Part shown: in pieces, positions 60,750 through 64,000 of the stretch
Layout: each line of letters opens with the position of its first letter
Position numbering within the stretch: position 1 is the stretch's first letter
Assembly: GCF_000264905.1 (NCBI RefSeq)
Contig: NW_006763149.1
Span: 1-64,000 of the forward strand
Length of the DNA: 64,000 nucleotides
Source of the DNA: Stereum hirsutum FP-91666 SS1
Taxonomy: Eukaryota > Basidiomycota > Agaricomycetes > Russulales > Stereaceae
Reading direction: 5' to 3'
Made by a program: the position numbers and the translations under genes
Notes under the pieces: model-generated
What the model was told of the DNA's origin: nothing
The model's database searches: none
Seen by the model: only the letters and a program-made list of their open reading frames with translations

Positions 60750-61894
60750 GTGAGTGTCCATTTTATTTTCCATATTCGAAGTCCATGGTGGTTGGGCTGC
60801 AAAAGAGAGACAAGGGCAAAGAAAGGAATGGTGGGGGAGAGCTTGAACGTGACGAGAAATCTATAAGTATGAGACTTTAGCATACTTCGCGAATAGGGTA
60901 TTTGGGTGGAAGATGGGGTTAGTATGGCCGGAGAGTCTGGGAATGCGCATAACCACTGTATGGCCTAATCGTCTCGAGGATGCCCTGCTGATCTCCGACA
61001 AAAATTTAGACTTAGACCGGCTACCTGGACAGTAAAATATCAGTCGATAAGAGGTGACTGATACACCCCCAGATTCTCGAATGGTAAATCGTTCGTTATT
61101 TTTGTGAGCGTGTGATGCGTCATACAGAATGTTCAAAAAGACAACTTGAAGCCAGGACAGCTACCTGTTTCTGGACACAGATACTCATAGATCTGCAAAA
61201 AAAGTCTTCGCATCCTCAGTCTCGGGCCGCGCTCAAAAAGATTCGGCATACTATGGTGTCGAAAATTATTAGCATGTTGTCAAGGTCGAAGACTTACGCC
61301 ATTAGACCGGTCGAGAATATTAATTCTACCGTCACCGGTGTCAACCTTCCCTCCTTATCTACAGCGTGCATGACATCGAAGGTTGTGGACAAATATATTA
61401 CCTACATGGAATACCGTTGCTGAGAGAAGACTTTGAGCAGCAATATTTCATCGAAAATACAAAGTATTCTGTCATTGACCTCGCAAACTCAGAGTGTTGC
61501 AATCAACGGCGTAGCATTGGCCAGTATCACCGTTCGCGCTATGAAAACATTGTCCTCAGAGTCGGCGTGTTTAGCTTGTGAGGGCAGTGTTAAAATAACC
61601 CACTCGCCAGCTGTGTCAACGTAAGTATGTCTCACATGCCATAGGATGAGCATCCCGTCTGAGTCGGTCAGGTTTACCTGGGTAGGGCTCCGAGTTTCCA
61701 GATTGACTGCCCGGGACCATTCAAAGAGCCGAGGATGAGCGTAGCTTGTCTCGTTCTAAAAGCAGGTTGAATCACATCCGCTAAGCTCTACCACGCTGAA
61801 ACCAAACGAAGGAAAGCGCATAACGTACTCTTTGGCGACTGCCGTTCGCGAAACAATACACACGCCCGGCAAGAGCCGGCGGAGCCTGATTACA
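60750..61894. other. Flank of the inverted P450 half
   Basis: This holds the remainder of the broken intron, sequence of unknown origin to about 61505, and then the right part of duplication copy B. A minus-strand frame at 61140-60861 matches nothing known. I see no complete gene. Confidence 0.4.
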
Positions 61895-62651
61895 GTCACT
61901 AAGGAAGTGGCCGCTCATCACTTTCCTCTCCGCTCGTGCCAATAGCAGACAGCCACCAACATCCAAAATGACAATAGGAGTCCCAAGCTCCGATTCATAT
62001 TACGACGACGGCGACATCACAGAGTACAGTAGTAATAGTGCAACAGGCTCACGGCGCGATACTATTATACACACGGGTGGCACTTGGCTAAGGCAAGGCA
62101 AAGCAAAGGCAAACGGGGTAGCGACCCGCGATCGGGGACGAGACTGACGGAGGGGGTGCAGTAAGCTACGAGAGAGAGGAACGTGAAAGTAAAACCAAAG
62201 AAAAGATGAAGATTGGAACGTGGGGAAGAGGAGTGCTTTTGGATGTGAGAAGAAAAAGCGGGCGTATAAGATGAATTTGGCGATGATGGATGCGGATACA
62301 GATGATGTGGTGAAAGAAGAAGAAAAAAGGAAGAGGACACAGACTAGGAGAAAGTATAAAAGTATAGAGGAGAAAGAGGAAAGACAATGCAAAGAAAGAG
62401 AACTCGTGCCGGCGAGGACGACGAACAGAAGAGTATTATAATGCACATCATGCATGGAGCCTAGCGTATAACAAAGAGACCAAAAGAGACGAAGCAGCAA
62501 GCAAGCGAGACAGAACGATCACGAGCGAATTCAAGCAGCGAGACCGAGAGAGGAAACGGAGGTGAGCAAGGCATAATCAAAAGCATCGTCGAAAGGTCGT
62601 CATCGCATCTTCTAGATGCACATGGGAGAAGTCGTGACCGACTCATCCTCC
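61895..62651. other. 3' region of the serine-rich gene
   Basis: About 750 bases, strongly purine-rich on the plus strand (62160-62560). A 166-codon minus-strand frame (62500-62000) is a by-product of that composition. No recognised gene. Confidence 0.45.
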
Positions 62652-64000
62652 TCAAGCAAGAACTTTAGCAGCCCCTCCACCCCAGCCCTTCACATTAACA
62701 ACCCTCCTCGCAAACCTCTTAATGGACCCTCTACCCGGCCCGGTACCCACACTTGCCCCACTCATCACATCCGGCACCGGGAAACTCTGCACGCCCTGCG
62801 ACTCATCCAGTGCCACCGACTTTCCATTGCGCACCAGCGCAGTCTCCATCTCCATGTGCATAGTATTACTCGCCGTCACACTCGCCGAGAGCGGACTGGG
62901 AGACTGGACGCGCGAGGGCCAGATCATCCCGCTCGGATGCGCATCCACGTATGACGGTGAGAGGCCTTTTGAGAACGAGCGCGATCGGCCGTGTTTCGAG
63001 GACGAGGGAGTGGGGGAGTAAGGGTCGCGGTGGAGGAACTGGGAAGCCTGGTTCGGGCTTTCGACACGGCTGTCCGGATTGGAATTTGCCTTTGACCGAG
63101 AGTTCGTACTAGAGTTCGAGTTCGAGTGTGCGGAATGGGTATGCGACGGCACTGGAGATGCGGTCGATGACCGTGGAGGCACATCAAACGTGGAGGTGTA
63201 CAGGGATGATATGGGGACAGGGCGCGGGGAAGACGGAGATAATGGCGAGATCGGAGAGATGGGCGATGTCGACGAACGGGACGGAGCAGGCGAATGTACA
63301 GGAAGCGGTGGTAGAGGTGGCGAAGGCTGGTCCTTATAGGCATGAGAGTTGTTGAGCGTGTGTGGCGTCGTACGTTGAGCCTCCTCGCCACCCTCGGTCT
63401 CCCTCTCCTCTTCGACGTCCCACATCTCTCTCTTTGCGCTGTCCAACAAATCTGCTTCAGAACTCGACATTCTCCACTTCTTGTTTTGGTTCTCGTTCTC
63501 CAAGCTTGCGCTCGAAGTTTGACCGACCGTAACTGCCGCCGCCCACATCCTCGTTCGCCTCCACCCATAACTCCCCGCCAACTCCGCCCTCGACCTCGCA
63601 AAACCTGCCCTCGCCGCCTTCGAACCCGCCTGCAACGGCGCAAATTCAATGCGCGTGGGCGTTTCTGGATCTTGCGAGTCGCCGACGAGAGCGTTGAAAT
63701 CGATCGAGGTCGGAGACTGGTCGTCATGGGTGGACTCTGAGTCGGATGGGTCGAGGTCTGCGACGGCGCTGGCCCAACACATCTCTGCGAAGGCGGCTTG
63801 AGGTTCGCGGAGGAGCTGCTCATCCATCTCAACGTCAAGGTCGAACGCATCGGTAGCGATGACGGCGTTGGGACTCGCTAAGCCACGTTCCGTCGACACG
63901 GAGCACGAGGACGAAGAGGAGGACGACGACAATGAGGAAGTGGAGGCATTGGGATTTCCTTCAGGGTCGCGGAGGGGCGAAGGTCTTGGAAGAGATGACA
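62652..64000 (-). CDS. Unrecognised serine-rich protein, start beyond the window
   Basis: The frame is open from the right edge of the window to TGA at 62652-62654 with no intron seen. At least 449 residues are visible and the 5' end is missing. The N-terminal visible part has a run of serines, then DLDVEMDEQLLREPQAAFAE and TPTRIEFAPLQAGSKAARAGF. The middle is very rich in Ser, Pro and Asn and disordered, with PISPISPLSPSSPRP. The C-terminus has SIKRFARRVVNVKGWGGG, a basic stretch that could bind membrane or nucleic acid. No catalytic motif is visible and I do not recognise a family. Its long purine-rich 3' region follows. Confidence 0.75.
   Translation of the reverse strand, partial: SSLPRPSPLRDPEGNPNASTSSLSSSSSSSSCSVSTERGLASPNAVIATDAFDLDVEMDEQLLREPQAAFAEMCWASAVADLDPSDSESTHDDQSPTSIDFNALVGDSQDPETPTRIEFAPLQAGSKAARAGFARSRAELAGSYGWRRTRMWAAAVTVGQTSSASLENENQNKKWRMSSSEADLLDSAKREMWDVEEERETEGGEEAQRTTPHTLNNSHAYKDQPSPPLPPLPVHSPAPSRSSTSPISPISPLSPSSPRPVPISSLYTSTFDVPPRSSTASPVPSHTHSAHSNSNSSTNSRSKANSNPDSRVESPNQASQFLHRDPYSPTPSSSKHGRSRSFSKGLSPSYVDAHPSGMIWPSRVQSPSPLSASVTASNTMHMEMETALVRNGKSVALDESQGVQSFPVPDVMSGASVGTGPGRGSIKRFARRVVNVKGWGGGAAKVLA

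Larger units (their letters stand above)
58126..61894. repeat. Segmental duplication, copy B
   Basis: This is the direct-orientation partner of copy A (39368-41296), closely similar at both ends. It contains an extra internal stretch (about 59585-61505) that carries the inverted N-terminal half of the P450. Confidence 0.88.

Noticed and set aside
62000..62500. 166-codon minus-strand hydrophobic frame
   Set aside because: It lies in a one-sided purine/pyrimidine tract downstream of a stop. The hydrophobic pattern comes from base composition, with no family motif.
1..64000. Secondary-metabolite gene cluster
   Set aside because: The only P450 sequences are broken halves, and there is no polyketide, peptide or terpene synthase.
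1..64000. CRISPR arrays or bacterial-type operons
   Set aside because: No regular spaced repeats were seen, and every confident gene is spliced and eukaryotic.

Overview
This window is nuclear DNA of a filamentous basidiomycete fungus, most likely an Agaricomycete. Genes are dense and carry many short introns (about 45-80 bases, GT-AG). Several families point to the same group: a trifunctional TRP1 with domain order glutaminase-IGPS-PRAI, a p67phox-like NoxR, a Spa2 polarisome scaffold, a GT61 glycosyltransferase and an expansin-like small secreted protein. All gene models were made by eye from the sequence, with reading frames checked across splice junctions. No database search was possible.

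Layout. Positions 1-9.3 kb are a stack of transposable elements. A decayed Ty3/gypsy pol fragment is broken by a solo LTR (1243-2500) and by a hAT-like element without a visible transposase (2595-9267). That element in turn holds a complete hAT transposon (2974-8091) with a perfect 8-bp target duplication and a full-looking multi-exon transposase, plus a small TA-flanked MITE (8337-8615). From 9.4 to 39.3 kb is a conserved gene block: GT61 glycosyltransferase (-), SPT21/Ams2-like regulator (+), TRP1 (-), Drs2-type flippase (-), prolyl aminopeptidase (+), expansin-like secreted protein (+), tRNA-Glu (-), NoxR (+), HIS3 (-), Spa2 (-), steryl ester lipase (+).

From 39.4 to 61.9 kb a ~1.9-kb block carrying part of a cytochrome P450 gene occurs twice. 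Copy A (39368-41296) has only the C-terminal half. Copy B (58126-61894) has both halves, but on opposite strands, with the break inside an intron. Between the copies lie an M20 carboxypeptidase (-), DPH5 (+), cytosolic asparaginyl-tRNA synthetase (-), two tandem copies of an unrecognised membrane protein (-), a GH28 pectinase (+) and an unrecognised Ser-rich protein with SERLR repeats (+). The right edge holds a serine-rich protein whose start lies beyond the window.

How the genes relate. There is no obvious biosynthetic cluster. NoxR, Spa2 and Drs2 all serve polarised hyphal growth and membrane traffic. TRP1, HIS3, prolyl aminopeptidase, M20 peptidase, DPH5 and AsnRS are amino-acid or translation housekeeping genes. 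The GH28 and expansin-like genes fit a plant-litter lifestyle. The most unusual observations are a probable AT-AC intron in HIS3, the inverted split P450 in a segmental duplication, the nested transposons and the tandem membrane-protein pair.
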